Assembly (NCBI RefSeq): GCF_002155975.1
Contig: NZ_MUMI01000318.1
Location: 1 to 41,402 of the forward strand
Source: Amycolatopsis kentuckyensis
GTDB lineage: Bacteria; Actinomycetota; Actinomycetes; Mycobacteriales; Pseudonocardiaceae
Reading direction: 5' to 3'
DNA length: 41,402 nucleotides
Shown: positions 22,790-31,401 of the stretch, piece by piece
Layout: each line of letters begins with the position of its first letter
Position numbering within the stretch: position 1 is the stretch's first letter
Translations under genes and position numbers: made by a program
The notes under the pieces: generated by a model
Database searches by the model: none
Told to the model about the DNA's origin: nothing
The model's input: only the letters and a program-made list of their open reading frames with translations

Positions 22790-23317
22790 TCATCGAAAGG
22801 CGTCGCCGGATTTTCGTGGGCCGGCTCCGCGCCACGCCGGAATCAGGTGGTGCGCCATCGCGAGGACCACGCCGGCGGCCACGCACACGCCTCGGTCCGG
22901 GGCCGGCCCGGGCGCGCCGAGGACCGCGCACCCGGCGCTGCCCGCGGCGAGCGTGACGGCTCGGCACACCACCGCCCACGACACCGTCTCCGCACCGAAA
23001 CACCCGCACGGCACACCCGGCCGGCGCGTCCGCAGCACCGCTGTGTAGACCGCAAAAGCGCAGTACAACCCGGCTTGCGCGGCGGCGGGCAGGGCCGTGC
23101 TCGCCGGATCGGTGAGCAGGACCGCGAGCATCGCCGCGCCCACGAGGACCTCCGCGCCCGCGGCCGGCGCGGCCACCGAGGGCGGCAGCAGGCGGTGGCC
23201 GCGCAGCACCGCGCGGTGCTCGCGGTGGCGCACCGCGTGGGCCACGCCGGCGACGGTCAGGAGAATCGCGCCGAGCGCCGTCAGGACCGTCATTCCCGCG
23301 GACCAGAAGGTGTGCAT
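22790..23317 (-). CDS. MauE/DoxX-like redox-associated membrane protein
   Basis: The 175-residue membrane protein has four or five helices, with the MauE-type central segment ending RTRRPGVPCGCFGAETVSW. The CGCF pair at the membrane edge is the redox-active motif of the family. MauE works with MauD in disulfide formation or maturation of methylamine dehydrogenase. Here it faces away from the MauD-like and Tat-substrate genes, with a shared promoter region of about 130 bases. TATTAC precedes the ATG by nine bases. Continuation of the frame upstream to 24052 is antisense to the next gene. Confidence 0.88.
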   Translation of the reverse strand: MHTFWSAGMTVLTALGAILLTVAGVAHAVRHREHRAVLRGHRLLPPSVAAPAAGAEVLVGAAMLAVLLTDPASTALPAAAQAGLYCAFAVYTAVLRTRRPGVPCGCFGAETVSWAVVCRAVTLAAGSAGCAVLGAPGPAPDRGVCVAAGVVLAMAHHLIPAWRGAGPRKSGDAFR

Positions 23318-23449
23318 CGGCCCACTGTAATAGTGGACAAAAACACCCTCCCCGATCGGAGCAATTCGGGAACCGTTGGAAAACGATCGTGGCCACCGCC
23401 GAATCCGTCGGCTACGCTCGCGGGTGCGATTCCGGGAATCGGAGGTCTC

Positions 23450-24133
23450 ATGGGGGCACAACGGTTGCGATTGGTCGCGCCGGGCGGGGACCGGGTGACC
23501 GTGGGCCTGCCCGGCGCGGCCCCCGTTTCGCACGTCGTGGCCGGCGTCCGGTTCGTCGGCGGGTCGTACGGCACCGGGTTCCAGATCGGCCCGCGCGGCT
23601 ACCACGACTTCGCGTGCACGTACGTCGCGCCGGCCGAAACCCGCGAGCGCCTCGTCGTGCACGGCCGGGAAGTGGTCGTCGCCGAGGCCCGCGACGGGCA
23701 GTCGTCCGTGGCCACCCTGCTCGGCGCCTACCACGAGCTGATGACCGTGTACGCCGGCCCGGCGCCCCGCCGCGACCGCGTGCTGGCCCTGTTCGGCTCG
23801 CTGCGGATCGAAGACCACGTCGACGGCATGACCGTCGTCCCCCGCGCGGAGACGCTGCTGGATCCGGCGAACGAGCACTTTGTGGTCGTGGTGAAGGACC
23901 ACGGTTCGCTGTCGATCCCCGCGCCGCGCCAGGCCGCGGCCCTGCTGCCCCGGCACGCGGGCGCGCGCACGAAACACGGCGAGGTCTGGAAGTCCGGGTA
24001 CGCCAGGAGTTCGTTCGTCCTCGGCTGCCCGGCCGGCCTGGCCGAGGTGCACCTCGCGGAGACACCGGCGAAGACCGAACGGGAACGGCTCGACTGGCTC
24101 GACGGGATCGACATCGCCTGGGACCGCCGATGA
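23450..24133 (+). CDS. Conserved hypothetical protein of the Mau-like cluster
   Basis: The 227-residue soluble protein starts at ATG 23450 behind GGAGGTCTC, with a TACGCT -10-like box at 23413. It has no signal peptide or membrane segment. The sequence is mixed alpha/beta, with RLVAPGGDRVTVGLPG, SVATLLGAYHELMTVY and LDPANEHFVVVVKDHG. A single Cys occurs in HDFACTYVA and another in FVLGCPAGLAEVHLA. I recognise no family. It overlaps the MauD-like gene by four bases (ATGA), so it is made with it. A chaperone or assembly role for the exported protein at 24611 is a guess from context. Confidence 0.8.
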   Translation: MGAQRLRLVAPGGDRVTVGLPGAAPVSHVVAGVRFVGGSYGTGFQIGPRGYHDFACTYVAPAETRERLVVHGREVVVAEARDGQSSVATLLGAYHELMTVYAGPAPRRDRVLALFGSLRIEDHVDGMTVVPRAETLLDPANEHFVVVVKDHGSLSIPAPRQAAALLPRHAGARTKHGEVWKSGYARSSFVLGCPAGLAEVHLAETPAKTERERLDWLDGIDIAWDRR

Positions 24134-24645
24134 CCCCGTCGACCGCCTTCGCCGTCCTCACCTGGGCGGCGATCATCGTGCTGTTCTTCGGGCTGGCGGC
24201 CGTCCTGCGCGAAGTCCGGCTGCTGCGCGGGACGGTCACCCGGACCACGGACGGGTTCGTGGCCGCCCCGCCCGATCTGGTGCTGGGCCCGCGGTTCGCG
24301 GGCCGGATCGTGGCGGCGGTCGACGCGGGCTGCCCGCTGTGCCTGACCGTGGTCGAGCGGCTGGCCGGGCTCGGCGCGGAGGCGACCCTGCTGACCCACG
24401 AACCCCCGGCGACGTGGGCGGAGCTCGCGCACGGCCTGCCGGTGGTCAGTGACCGCGAGGCGTGGCGTCTGGTCTCCCACCTTTCGCCGCCGGTGCTGAT
24501 GCTGCTCGACGGCACCGGCCGCGTCCGCCGGATGCTGCTCCCGGTCCGGGCGTCCGAAGTGGACACCACACTGGCCGGCTGGGCCGGTCCGACGTCAGGA
24601 GGTGAAGCCGGTGACGCTGGAGTTGGCGCACATTCCCGACCTTGA
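24130..24645 (+). CDS. MauD-like membrane-anchored thioredoxin-fold protein
   Basis: The 171-residue protein has one N-terminal helix (AFAVLTWAAIIVLFFGLAAV) and then an extracytoplasmic domain with the redox motif GCPLC (about residues 72-76). The motif is followed by LTVVERLAGLGAEATLL, and VLMLLDGTGRVRRMLL is typical of TlpA/MauD-like proteins. MauD is the disulfide oxidoreductase or isomerase for Cys-rich amine dehydrogenase light chains. Its start overlaps the upstream stop by four bases. Its 3' end overlaps the next gene by 35 bases, which carries that gene's strong ribosome-binding site. Confidence 0.85.
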   Translation: MTPSTAFAVLTWAAIIVLFFGLAAVLREVRLLRGTVTRTTDGFVAAPPDLVLGPRFAGRIVAAVDAGCPLCLTVVERLAGLGAEATLLTHEPPATWAELAHGLPVVSDREAWRLVSHLSPPVLMLLDGTGRVRRMLLPVRASEVDTTLAGWAGPTSGGEAGDAGVGAHSRP

Positions 24646-25177
24646 CCACCCCGGCCCCGATGCGGTGGCCACCCGAGCGGGCCGGAAGCTGAAGGCCCGC
24701 GGCACGCGCCGGACGTTCCTGCGCGCGGTGGCGCTCGGCGCGCTGACGATCGGCGCGACCGCGCTCGACTGGTCCGGCCTGTCCCGCGTCCGGAAGGCGA
24801 ACGCCGAGTTCAGCCCGTACGGCATGCCGGGCTTCGACCGCAACGACTGCCGGGACGCCTATCCCACCGGCTACACCGAACTGGGCGACACCAGCGGCAC
24901 GTACGTCAACACCTACGCCGCCTGCTTCGGCGGGTTCTGGCGGGGGAGCACCTACTGCGAAGCGGGCTGGCACAAGTACGGCACGTGGAACGAAGGCGGC
25001 ATCCAGGTCGACCACCAGCCCGTGGCCAACACGTGCGGCCAGTTCGTGGGCAAGAACGCGTGGCGGTGGACGACGCCGGACCTGAAGGTCTACCGCTGCT
25101 CCGACGGCTTTTCCACCTTCTGGGGCGGCGGGTACACCGGCCAGACCTACCTGACGATCTGCCGCGCCGCCCTGTGA
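24611..25177 (+). CDS. Tat-exported six-cysteine protein of unknown function
   Basis: GTG 24611 stands eight bases after AGGAGG and is preferred over GTG 24602, which lies inside that site. The 188-residue product has a long N-region with a twin-arginine signal (TRRTFLRAVALGALTIGATA), the motif RVRKANAEF before a probable cleavage site, and a mature domain of about 120 residues. That domain holds six Cys and is rich in Trp, Tyr and Gly (TYVNTYAACFGGFWRG, YCEAGWHKYGTW, YLTICRAAL). The long leader ending in KANA recalls methylamine dehydrogenase light chains. However, the Cys number is half and the C-terminal Trp of the TTQ cofactor is replaced (KVYRCSDG). No heavy chain is present. It is the likely client of the Mau-like pair. 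Confidence 0.85.
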   Translation: MTLELAHIPDLDHPGPDAVATRAGRKLKARGTRRTFLRAVALGALTIGATALDWSGLSRVRKANAEFSPYGMPGFDRNDCRDAYPTGYTELGDTSGTYVNTYAACFGGFWRGSTYCEAGWHKYGTWNEGGIQVDHQPVANTCGQFVGKNAWRWTTPDLKVYRCSDGFSTFWGGGYTGQTYLTICRAAL

Positions 25178-25929
25178 CGGACGGGACCGTCCGGCGCCGG
25201 TGGCACCCGCTGACGCTCGCCGCCGGGCTCGTGCTCGCCGCGGCCGCGGTGACGATCGCGCTCCTGGCCGCGCCGGGCCGGCTGCTGCCCGGAGCGTGGC
25301 TCGTCCTGTGCGCGGCGGCCGGGTTCGCCACCAGCGGCTCCAGTTGAAGCCGGAACTCGGCCTTCGTGCTGAGCTCGCCGGTCTGGCGAGGCACTCCGAC
25401 ACTGGCGTTCTGCGCCGGGCTCGTCTGCGGCGGCGCCCTGACCGCGCTCGTCTCGCTCGTGGCCGGTTCCCTGCTGCGCGCGCCACTTCCGGCGGTCGCC
25501 CGCTGGGCCGTGGTGGCCGCCGTGCTGGGTGCGGTGCTGCTGCGGGAAACCGGGGTGTGGTCGTTCCGGCTGCCGGAAAACCGGCGGCTGGTGCCGGACA
25601 CGGTGTTCCGGCTCGGCCGGCACCTCGGCCCGCTGCAGTTCGGCTTCGAAATGGGCACGGGCGCCCGCACGTACCTGCCCAGCGGCCTGCCGTACGTCGC
25701 CGCGATCGCCGTGGCCCTCACGGCTTCGCTGCCCGCGGCGCTGGCCGCGGGTATCGGGTTCGGGCTGGGCCGCGCGTTGATGACGACGGCGAACCTGCGC
25801 TACGACGGCGAAAGCGGCTGGGACGGCGAATGGCGGGCCCACGGCCGGGCACTGGGCGTCCTGACCGGGGCCGCCTTCGTCGTCCCGCTCGCCGCCATCG
25901 CCGTCACGGCGCTGTCTGGTACGCCCTGA
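25174..25929 (+). pseudogene. Membrane protein gene split by an in-frame TGA
   Basis: The gene starts with GTG overlapping the previous stop (GTGA). It reads MTDGTVRRRWHPLTLAAGLV to a TGA at 25345-25347, and the same frame then continues open for 194 codons with SRNSAFVLSSPVWRGTPTLA. Read through, it makes an approximately 250-residue protein with about six helices and a conserved-looking loop (ENRRLVPDTVFRLGRHLGPL). Translation could restart at GTG 25366, but no ribosome-binding site is seen. It is a nonsense mutation, a sequencing error or, less likely, two genes. The 3' end overlaps the convergent protease gene by 26 bases. It is the last gene of the Mau-like operon, and its function is unknown. 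Confidence 0.65.
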
Positions 25930-28900
25930 GCACGGTCTGGGTGACCGCGTTGCCTTCCGTGTCCCGGGCGGTGATCCGCAGCGACACGAACCCCTCGCCG
26001 GCCGGGTTGTGCACCACCGCGAGGCCGCCGTTGCCGATGCGGGCGGCCGGCACGGGCTGCCACGTCGTGCCGTCGTCGGTGGACGTCTCGACGCGCAGGT
26101 CCGCCAGGCGGAGGTCGCCGGCGCCCGGCTGCCGCTGGGCGGTCAGCGCGAGCACGAACGGCTTCCCGGCCGGGGCCCGGCTCTGCTCGTCGACCGCGCC
26201 CTCGGCCCGGACCACCAGCAGCGGCAACGGTTTCGCCGGTGCCGCCGGGCCGGGCTCGCGGAACGTCCACCCGACGTCCACCGCGGTCCCCACCACCGAC
26301 CACGGCACGCTGCGCGTGGCCACGGACCGCAGCGTGTAGGTGCCCGCCGCGTCCGGAATCGGCAGCGCCCCGATGGCCGGGCTCGCCGCGGTGGCCAATG
26401 TGACGCCGTCACGCGACAGCGTCGCCGTGCCGGTGAGGCCCCCGGGCGGCGTCGTGTACTGCTCCGGATCGCTGCCCGACACCAGCGGGATCGCGTACAC
26501 CAGCTGGTTTCCGGCGCGGAGCACACCCCAGCCGTCCTGCGGTGCGCCGAAAGCGGGCCCGACCGGGGCGCGGTTCCAGCCGGCGCGCTGCGGCCCCGCC
26601 CGGTAGGTCCGGTACGAGTAATTGCTTTCCGCGTCGGTCAGCGGATCCGGGTACACCGCCAGGAGGTGCTGCCAGCTCACCCCGGTCGTGTAGTACTCGG
26701 TGCGCCGGCTCGGCAACGCCTGCGCGGCGACCTGGTACGTCCCGCTGTCGGCGCCCGGGAAGCCGAACGTGACGTCGTCGAGGCGCAGGCTCTCCGCCGG
26801 TTTCCCCTGGGTGTGGTACCGCGTGTCGACCACCGCGAGGTCCCGGTCGCGCACCCGGAAGACCGGATCGGCCGGCACGCGGCCGCGTTCCAGCAGCGCC
26901 AGCTGGTAGACGTACCCGTCCGGGTCCACGCCGGGTGGCCGGGCGGCCAGTGTCGCCCGGAAGTACAGCGCGTAGGTGTGGTCGGTGACCTCGCGGTCCG
27001 AGCCCACCGCGTACAGCTCGGTGCCCGGCTGGGCGATCCAGGCGAGCGTGTTCGTGCGGGTCCCGCCCGGATTCCCGGACACCAGGCCGAGTTCGCCGCC
27101 CTGCAGCCGCGCGTCCGGGCGGTCGACCACCGCACGCAGCGGTTTGCCCGCACGGGCGTCCAAGGTGACCGAGACAGCGCCGGTCACCGGCTGACCGGGC
27201 CGCGACAGCAGCGTCACGGCGGCCGGGCGGGTCTGGCCGGTCGGGTCTCCGGACACGTCGAGCGCGTTGAGGTCGTAGCGCCCCTTCGGCACCCGCACCA
27301 CGGCCGTGCCGTCGGCGCGGAACGGCCGGACGCCGAACGCGGCTCCCGTCGCGGTGTCGACGAGCGTCGCGACACCGGCGGTGAACCGCCCGTCCCGGCC
27401 GATCAGCCGCACCGACACGTCGTAGCTTTCCGGCTCCAGGAAGGCGCCCAGCGCGGTCTGCACGGTGACCCCGGGCGCCGTCGCGGTCAGCCGGCCGCTG
27501 TACGGCCCGGCCGTGGCGGTGCCCGCCTGGAGGGTGACGCCGACGTCGGCGGCACCGTGCGCGGGGACGACCACGGACGGCACCGACGGCGTGAACAGCG
27601 GCGCCGTGGTGGTGAGGGCCAGGGACACGGCCGTGTCGCCGTCGTTGTGGTAGGTCACGGTTTTCGTGACGGGCCGGGCCCGCGGCCAGGCGACGAAGCC
27701 GTAGCCGAGGCTGCCGGTGGTGGCGGTGACCTGCTGGGTGACCGCGCGGGCGACGTCGACCCGGCCGGCCCCCTGCTCGGGGACGTCGGCGGTGGGCTTC
27801 GCGGTGCTCGTCAGCGTCGTCTTGAGCCGGCCGGCGAGCCAGTCCGGGTGCCGCTGGAGCAGCAGGGCCGCCGAGCCGGCGACGTGCGGCGCCGCCATCG
27901 ACGTCCCGGACAGCCTGGCGTAGTGGTCGTCGACCGGCGCGGTGTCGCCGTCGCGCGTGCCCGCGGCCCGGGCCGAGACGATGCCCTCGCCGGGCGCGGC
28001 GAGGTCGGGCTTGACCGCGTGGTCGCCGAGCCGGGCACCGCGGTTGGAGAACGGGCTGGTGGTGTCCTGGGCCGACACGCTGCCGACCGCCAGCGCCGCA
28101 TCCGCCGCGGCGGGCGCGACGACCGGGCCCGGTTCGGGCAGGTCGAGCGAGCGGTCGTTGCCCGCCGGGGCGACGAACAGGGTGCCGTGGCGGGCGGTCA
28201 GCGCGTTCACCGCCTGGGACACCGGATCCGTGCCGTCGGTCGCGTCGCCGCCGAGGCTCAGGTTGACCACGCGGACCTTCGGCGCGATCCACTCCAGGCC
28301 GGCGATCACCGCCGATTCCGGGCAGCCGTGGGCGACGCAGACCTTGCCGCTGATCAGCCGGGCGTCCGGCGCCACCCCGCGGTACCGGCCGGCGGAGGCG
28401 GCCCCGGTCCCGGCGATGATGCCGGCGACGTGCGTACCGTGCCCGACGTCGTCGCCCGCGTCCGGCCGGGTCCCGGTGAAGTCCCGGGCTTCCACCACCT
28501 TGCCGGCGAGATCCGGGTGATCGGCCTCGACCCCGGTGTCGAGCACGCCGACCGTGACACCGCGGCCCGTGTAGCCCGCCTGCCAGGCGGCCGGGCCGCC
28601 GATCTGCGGCACGCTGACGTCGAGGGCGGGGGTGGCCAGACCGTCCAGCCACACCTTGCCGACCCCGGCCCGCAGCGCGGACCCGGCGGTGAGCCAGGTC
28701 CAGAACTCCGTTCCGCGCCGCCGGTCCTGGCGCAGGGCGGTTCCGCGCACGCTCGGCAGGTCGCGAACGGCCGTGGTGGCGGGCGGTGGTGCGGCCGCGG
28801 GGGAGCCGGCCGGATAGGTGATGATCAGGGGGAGACTCCCCGCGGAGTCGGCGAGGTGCTGCCGCAGCAGCCCGGAAACGTCGAACAGCCGGGAATCGAG

Positions 28901-29203
28901 CTTGCCGGACGCCACCAGCGCCAGCGCGTCCGACGGCACCACGGTGATGTCGCCGGCCTTCGCGGGCGTGTGCGTTTCGCGGAAGAAACCGATCCGGTCG
29001 CGGCCCGGCCCCGGTTCGACCGTGACCGTGCTTTCCCCACGGGAATTCGGGAGCACCCGCACCCGGTCGCCGGTGATCAGCGTGACGGATTGGCCCGAAT
29101 CGCGTGGCGCGACGAGCGCGGTGGACGGTTCCGCCGCCGCCGGAACGGGCAGCGACCAGCCCGCTACCACCACGGCTGCCAGCGCAAGCTGTCTTCGATG
29201 CAT
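25904..29203 (-). CDS. Secreted subtilisin-like serine protease (S8)
   Basis: A 1099-residue exoenzyme. It has a Sec signal peptide (LALAAVVVAGWSLPVPAAAE) and a pro-region of about 170 residues. The S8 catalytic domain follows, with Asp222 (GVLDTGVEADHP), His255 (GHGTHVAG), the oxyanion Asn349 (PAGND) and Ser435 (LSGTSMAAPH). After residue 470 come about 600 residues of beta-rich domains, with a Fn3-like piece near VTYHNDGDTAVSLALTTTAP. The size and ending are like large Streptomyces/Amycolatopsis extracellular peptidases. No sortase motif or TM helix follows, so it is released. The 206-base upstream gap holds its promoter. Confidence 0.96.
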   Translation of the reverse strand: MHRRQLALAAVVVAGWSLPVPAAAEPSTALVAPRDSGQSVTLITGDRVRVLPNSRGESTVTVEPGPGRDRIGFFRETHTPAKAGDITVVPSDALALVASGKLDSRLFDVSGLLRQHLADSAGSLPLIITYPAGSPAAAPPPATTAVRDLPSVRGTALRQDRRRGTEFWTWLTAGSALRAGVGKVWLDGLATPALDVSVPQIGGPAAWQAGYTGRGVTVGVLDTGVEADHPDLAGKVVEARDFTGTRPDAGDDVGHGTHVAGIIAGTGAASAGRYRGVAPDARLISGKVCVAHGCPESAVIAGLEWIAPKVRVVNLSLGGDATDGTDPVSQAVNALTARHGTLFVAPAGNDRSLDLPEPGPVVAPAAADAALAVGSVSAQDTTSPFSNRGARLGDHAVKPDLAAPGEGIVSARAAGTRDGDTAPVDDHYARLSGTSMAAPHVAGSAALLLQRHPDWLAGRLKTTLTSTAKPTADVPEQGAGRVDVARAVTQQVTATTGSLGYGFVAWPRARPVTKTVTYHNDGDTAVSLALTTTAPLFTPSVPSVVVPAHGAADVGVTLQAGTATAGPYSGRLTATAPGVTVQTALGAFLEPESYDVSVRLIGRDGRFTAGVATLVDTATGAAFGVRPFRADGTAVVRVPKGRYDLNALDVSGDPTGQTRPAAVTLLSRPGQPVTGAVSVTLDARAGKPLRAVVDRPDARLQGGELGLVSGNPGGTRTNTLAWIAQPGTELYAVGSDREVTDHTYALYFRATLAARPPGVDPDGYVYQLALLERGRVPADPVFRVRDRDLAVVDTRYHTQGKPAESLRLDDVTFGFPGADSGTYQVAAQALPSRRTEYYTTGVSWQHLLAVYPDPLTDAESNYSYRTYRAGPQRAGWNRAPVGPAFGAPQDGWGVLRAGNQLVYAIPLVSGSDPEQYTTPPGGLTGTATLSRDGVTLATAASPAIGALPIPDAAGTYTLRSVATRSVPWSVVGTAVDVGWTFREPGPAAPAKPLPLLVVRAEGAVDEQSRAPAGKPFVLALTAQRQPGAGDLRLADLRVETSTDDGTTWQPVPAARIGNGGLAVVHNPAGEGFVSLRITARDTEGNAVTQTVLRAYQTAP

Positions 29204-29409
29204 GTCGGGCCCCTCCGCCTGAGATCGTTTCCCCCGGATTTCGTCTCGGCAAAGGCGCGCAGGAAAAAAAGCCGCGCGGTCGCCGCGGTCACGTTAACAC
29301 CGGCCCGGGCCGTCCGGGCAATACGTCATTTCCGTGAACCAACCGCCGACAATTGATCACCGGAATACTGACAGTGGCAAAATTCGGGACGCTATTCGGC
29401 TCGGCCGGT
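29204..29409. other. Intergenic gap upstream of the protease
   Basis: This AT-richer stretch holds the protease ribosome-binding region and an oligo-A run at about 29262-29270. It also holds the end of the minus-strand LacI-like gene. Apart from a TATTGC-like -10 candidate on the minus strand near 29320, I see no gene, repeat or clear operator. Confidence 0.3.
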
Positions 29410-30303
29410 TCAGCGCAGGCGGGGCGGTGCGGTGCTGGCGCGGGCGGCCAGCTTCGGGGCGAGCAGCCGGGTTCCGGGCGCGGTGCCGTCGTCGAGCTGC
29501 CCGATGACCGTTTCGACGGCCAGTGCGCCGATCTCCCGCGCGGGAATCGCCAGGCAGGTCAGCTCGAGCAGGCTGTGCGCGGTCAGGCTGTCCGGGCAGA
29601 CCGCGACCAGTGAGATGTCCTCGGGTACCCGCAGCCCCCGGTGGTGCAGGGCCGTCAGCACCGCGGGCAGCGCCGTTTCGTTGTGCACCACGAGACCGGT
29701 GACATCGGGGTGCCGGGCGAACAGCGCGTCCAGGCCGCGGAGCGTCCGCCAGTGGGTGTCGCCCCAGGCCAGCGTCGTCGAGCGGATGCCGCGGCGGGTC
29801 GCTTCCGCCGTGAAGCCCTGCGCGAGCCGGGTCGCGGAGCTGCTGCCGCGCCGGTAGGTCGCGGGTGTCGAGCCGATCAGGGCGACGTGCTCGTGCCCGA
29901 GGCCGGCGAGGTGGCCGAGGCAGAGCGCGCCCGCCGCGGCGAAGTCGAGGTCGAGGCAGCCGAGCCCGCGCGGCCGGTCCGGCACGCCGATCAGCACCGC
30001 CGGCCGGCCCAGCCCGAGCAGCACCGGCACGCGCGCGTCCGCCGCTTCGACGTCCATCACCACGACACCGTCGGCGACCGACGAGGACACCGCGCGGCGC
30101 AGCGCAGCCGGGCCGTCTTCGGCGGTGAGCAGGAGCAGGGCGTGGTCACGGGCGCCGGCCGCGGCGATCGCGGCGGCCACGAACTCCCGCACGACGACGT
30201 CGTGGGCGCCGGCGCGCAGCGGCACGACCAGGGCCAGGACGTTCGTCCGGTGGCCGGCCGGGAGCCGGGCCCCGGCGTACCGGTGGTGTCCGCGCTTGCG
30301 CAT
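29410..30303 (-). CDS. LacI-type sensor protein lacking the HTH head
   Basis: The sequence matches LacI family regulators from the hinge on: AIENAMRKRGHHRYAGARLP corresponds to the usual AIEELGYRPN-type segment before RTNVLALVVP. The periplasmic-binding-like domain is full length (DGVVVMDVEAADARVP, HVALIGSTPATYRRG, VTGLVVHNETALPAVLTAL, ISLVAVCPDSLTA). The roughly 45 HTH residues that should precede it are not found in any frame up to the next gene. The ATG at 30303 gives 297 residues; the frame is open to 30429 but without HTH sequence. It is either a decayed regulator or a ligand sensor without DNA binding. Confidence 0.75.
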   Translation of the reverse strand: MRKRGHHRYAGARLPAGHRTNVLALVVPLRAGAHDVVVREFVAAAIAAAGARDHALLLLTAEDGPAALRRAVSSSVADGVVVMDVEAADARVPVLLGLGRPAVLIGVPDRPRGLGCLDLDFAAAGALCLGHLAGLGHEHVALIGSTPATYRRGSSSATRLAQGFTAEATRRGIRSTTLAWGDTHWRTLRGLDALFARHPDVTGLVVHNETALPAVLTALHHRGLRVPEDISLVAVCPDSLTAHSLLELTCLAIPAREIGALAVETVIGQLDDGTAPGTRLLAPKLAARASTAPPRLR

Positions 30304-30444
30304 GGCGTTCTCGATTGCCCCCAGGAGACGGCGACCCCCGTCACTCTTCGTCGAACCGCGTCGACGATATTCGAACGTAGAGTACTCATCGGGGATGTGC
30401 AAGCAGCTCCTGGCTGGTCCGAACGGCATTCACCGGGACAGGTG

Positions 30445-30466
30445 ATGATCGAACCGATTCGATCAT
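30445..30466. promoter_or_regulatory. Perfect 22-bp palindrome
   Basis: ATGATCGAA-CCGA-TTCGATCAT spans the stop codon of the alpha/beta hydrolase and lies upstream of the LacI-like gene. The stem is AT-rich and has no T-run, so an operator for the LacI-like gene is more likely than a terminator. Its regulator may have been the lost HTH itself. Confidence 0.5.
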
Positions 30467-31332
30467 TCCCCCTCGTTCAGCAGCCCGGCGAGGACGTCGG
30501 GCCGTTCCAGGGCGATGAAGTGGCCCGCTCCCGGCACCTCCGTGAACCCGGCGCCGGGCAGCAGGTCCCGGTTGGCCCGGCGATCCGACGGCCGGGACCA
30601 GTCCCGCTCGCCGTAGACGAAGTGGACGGGCGCCTTGACTTCGGGGTAGCGCGAGCGGGCCGCGACGAGGCTCGGCAGGTTCCGGTGGATCCCGCGGGTC
30701 ACGGCGGGGTAGCCGGGCCGGCGGCCCACCTGGAGGAGTTCGTCCAGGTAGTCCTCGCGCAGGGCGCTCTTGTCGCCGAGTCCGCCCCGCAGGATCGCGC
30801 GGAGCGCGGCCTTGGGCTCCACCCCGGCGAGCACCGGGCCCACCCCGGGCGCGCGGACGCCGGTGACCACCGCGCGGGCGAGCAGGCCGGACCGCGCGAT
30901 GCCGCCGCGGAAGTCGTAGGGGTTCACCGCGACGACGCGCCGGACCCGGTCCGGCAGTTCGGCGGCGGTGGTCAGCGCGAGCACCGCGCCCATGGACTCG
31001 CCCAGCAGCGTCACGTCGTCGAGGTCGAGTTCGGTGAGCAGCCGTTCCACGCCCGCGCGCAACGCGGGTTCTTCGTAGGACGCACCGGGCACGATCTCGG
31101 AGTGGCCCATTCCCGGCAGGTCGGGGGCGTACACGGTGAACCGGTCCGCGACCAGGGGGACGAGGGCGCGGAAGTGCTCGGCCTGCGTGCGCACGGTGTG
31201 CAGCAGGACCAGGGGAGCGCCGGTGCCCGCCTCGAGGTACCGCAACGCTCCCTCGTGGCTTCCTCGCGCGGCGAGGACGTGGCCGGTCGCCCCGGGGACG
31301 TGGATCGTGGGACGGGGTTCCGCATCGGGCAT
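30463..31332 (-). CDS. Alpha/beta hydrolase
   Basis: The 289-residue cytosolic enzyme has the nucleophile motif GESMG (Ser113), the acid in VYGERDWSRP (Asp244) and the His in GAGHFIALERP (His271). DLPGMGHSE is the usual cap-entry motif of epoxide hydrolase or haloalkane-type esterases. There is no signal peptide. GAGAGGAAG precedes the ATG. The promoter holds the TetR palindrome at 31363, shared with the divergent Fe-S gene, so both are probably induced together when the TetR ligand is present. The substrate is unknown. Confidence 0.92.
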   Translation of the reverse strand: MPDAEPRPTIHVPGATGHVLAARGSHEGALRYLEAGTGAPLVLLHTVRTQAEHFRALVPLVADRFTVYAPDLPGMGHSEIVPGASYEEPALRAGVERLLTELDLDDVTLLGESMGAVLALTTAAELPDRVRRVVAVNPYDFRGGIARSGLLARAVVTGVRAPGVGPVLAGVEPKAALRAILRGGLGDKSALREDYLDELLQVGRRPGYPAVTRGIHRNLPSLVAARSRYPEVKAPVHFVYGERDWSRPSDRRANRDLLPGAGFTEVPGAGHFIALERPDVLAGLLNEGE

Positions 31333-31362
31333 CGCGCCGGCTTCCTCTCGGGGGACGATCGG

Positions 31363-31376
31363 AAACCGATCGGTTT
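31363..31376. promoter_or_regulatory. TetR operator in divergent promoter
   Basis: AAACCGATCGGTTT is a perfect 14-bp palindrome between the hydrolase (minus strand) and the Fe-S protein (plus strand). Fourteen of 15 bases of AAACCGATCGGTTTA recur at 33072-33086 before the tetR gene. Confidence 0.75.
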
Positions 31377-31401
31377 ACGGTGTCCGTTCCGAGGAGGCCC
31401 G

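Noticed and set aside
24611..25177. Calling the Tat-exported protein a methylamine dehydrogenase light chain
   Set aside because: Only six Cys are present, the C-terminal TTQ Trp position is Tyr, and no heavy-chain gene is in the window.
26009..29356. 1115-codon open frame on the plus strand, antisense to the protease
   Set aside because: Its translation is Arg/Gly/His-rich without domains, while the opposite strand encodes a clear subtilase with the full catalytic triad. It is a GC-bias shadow.
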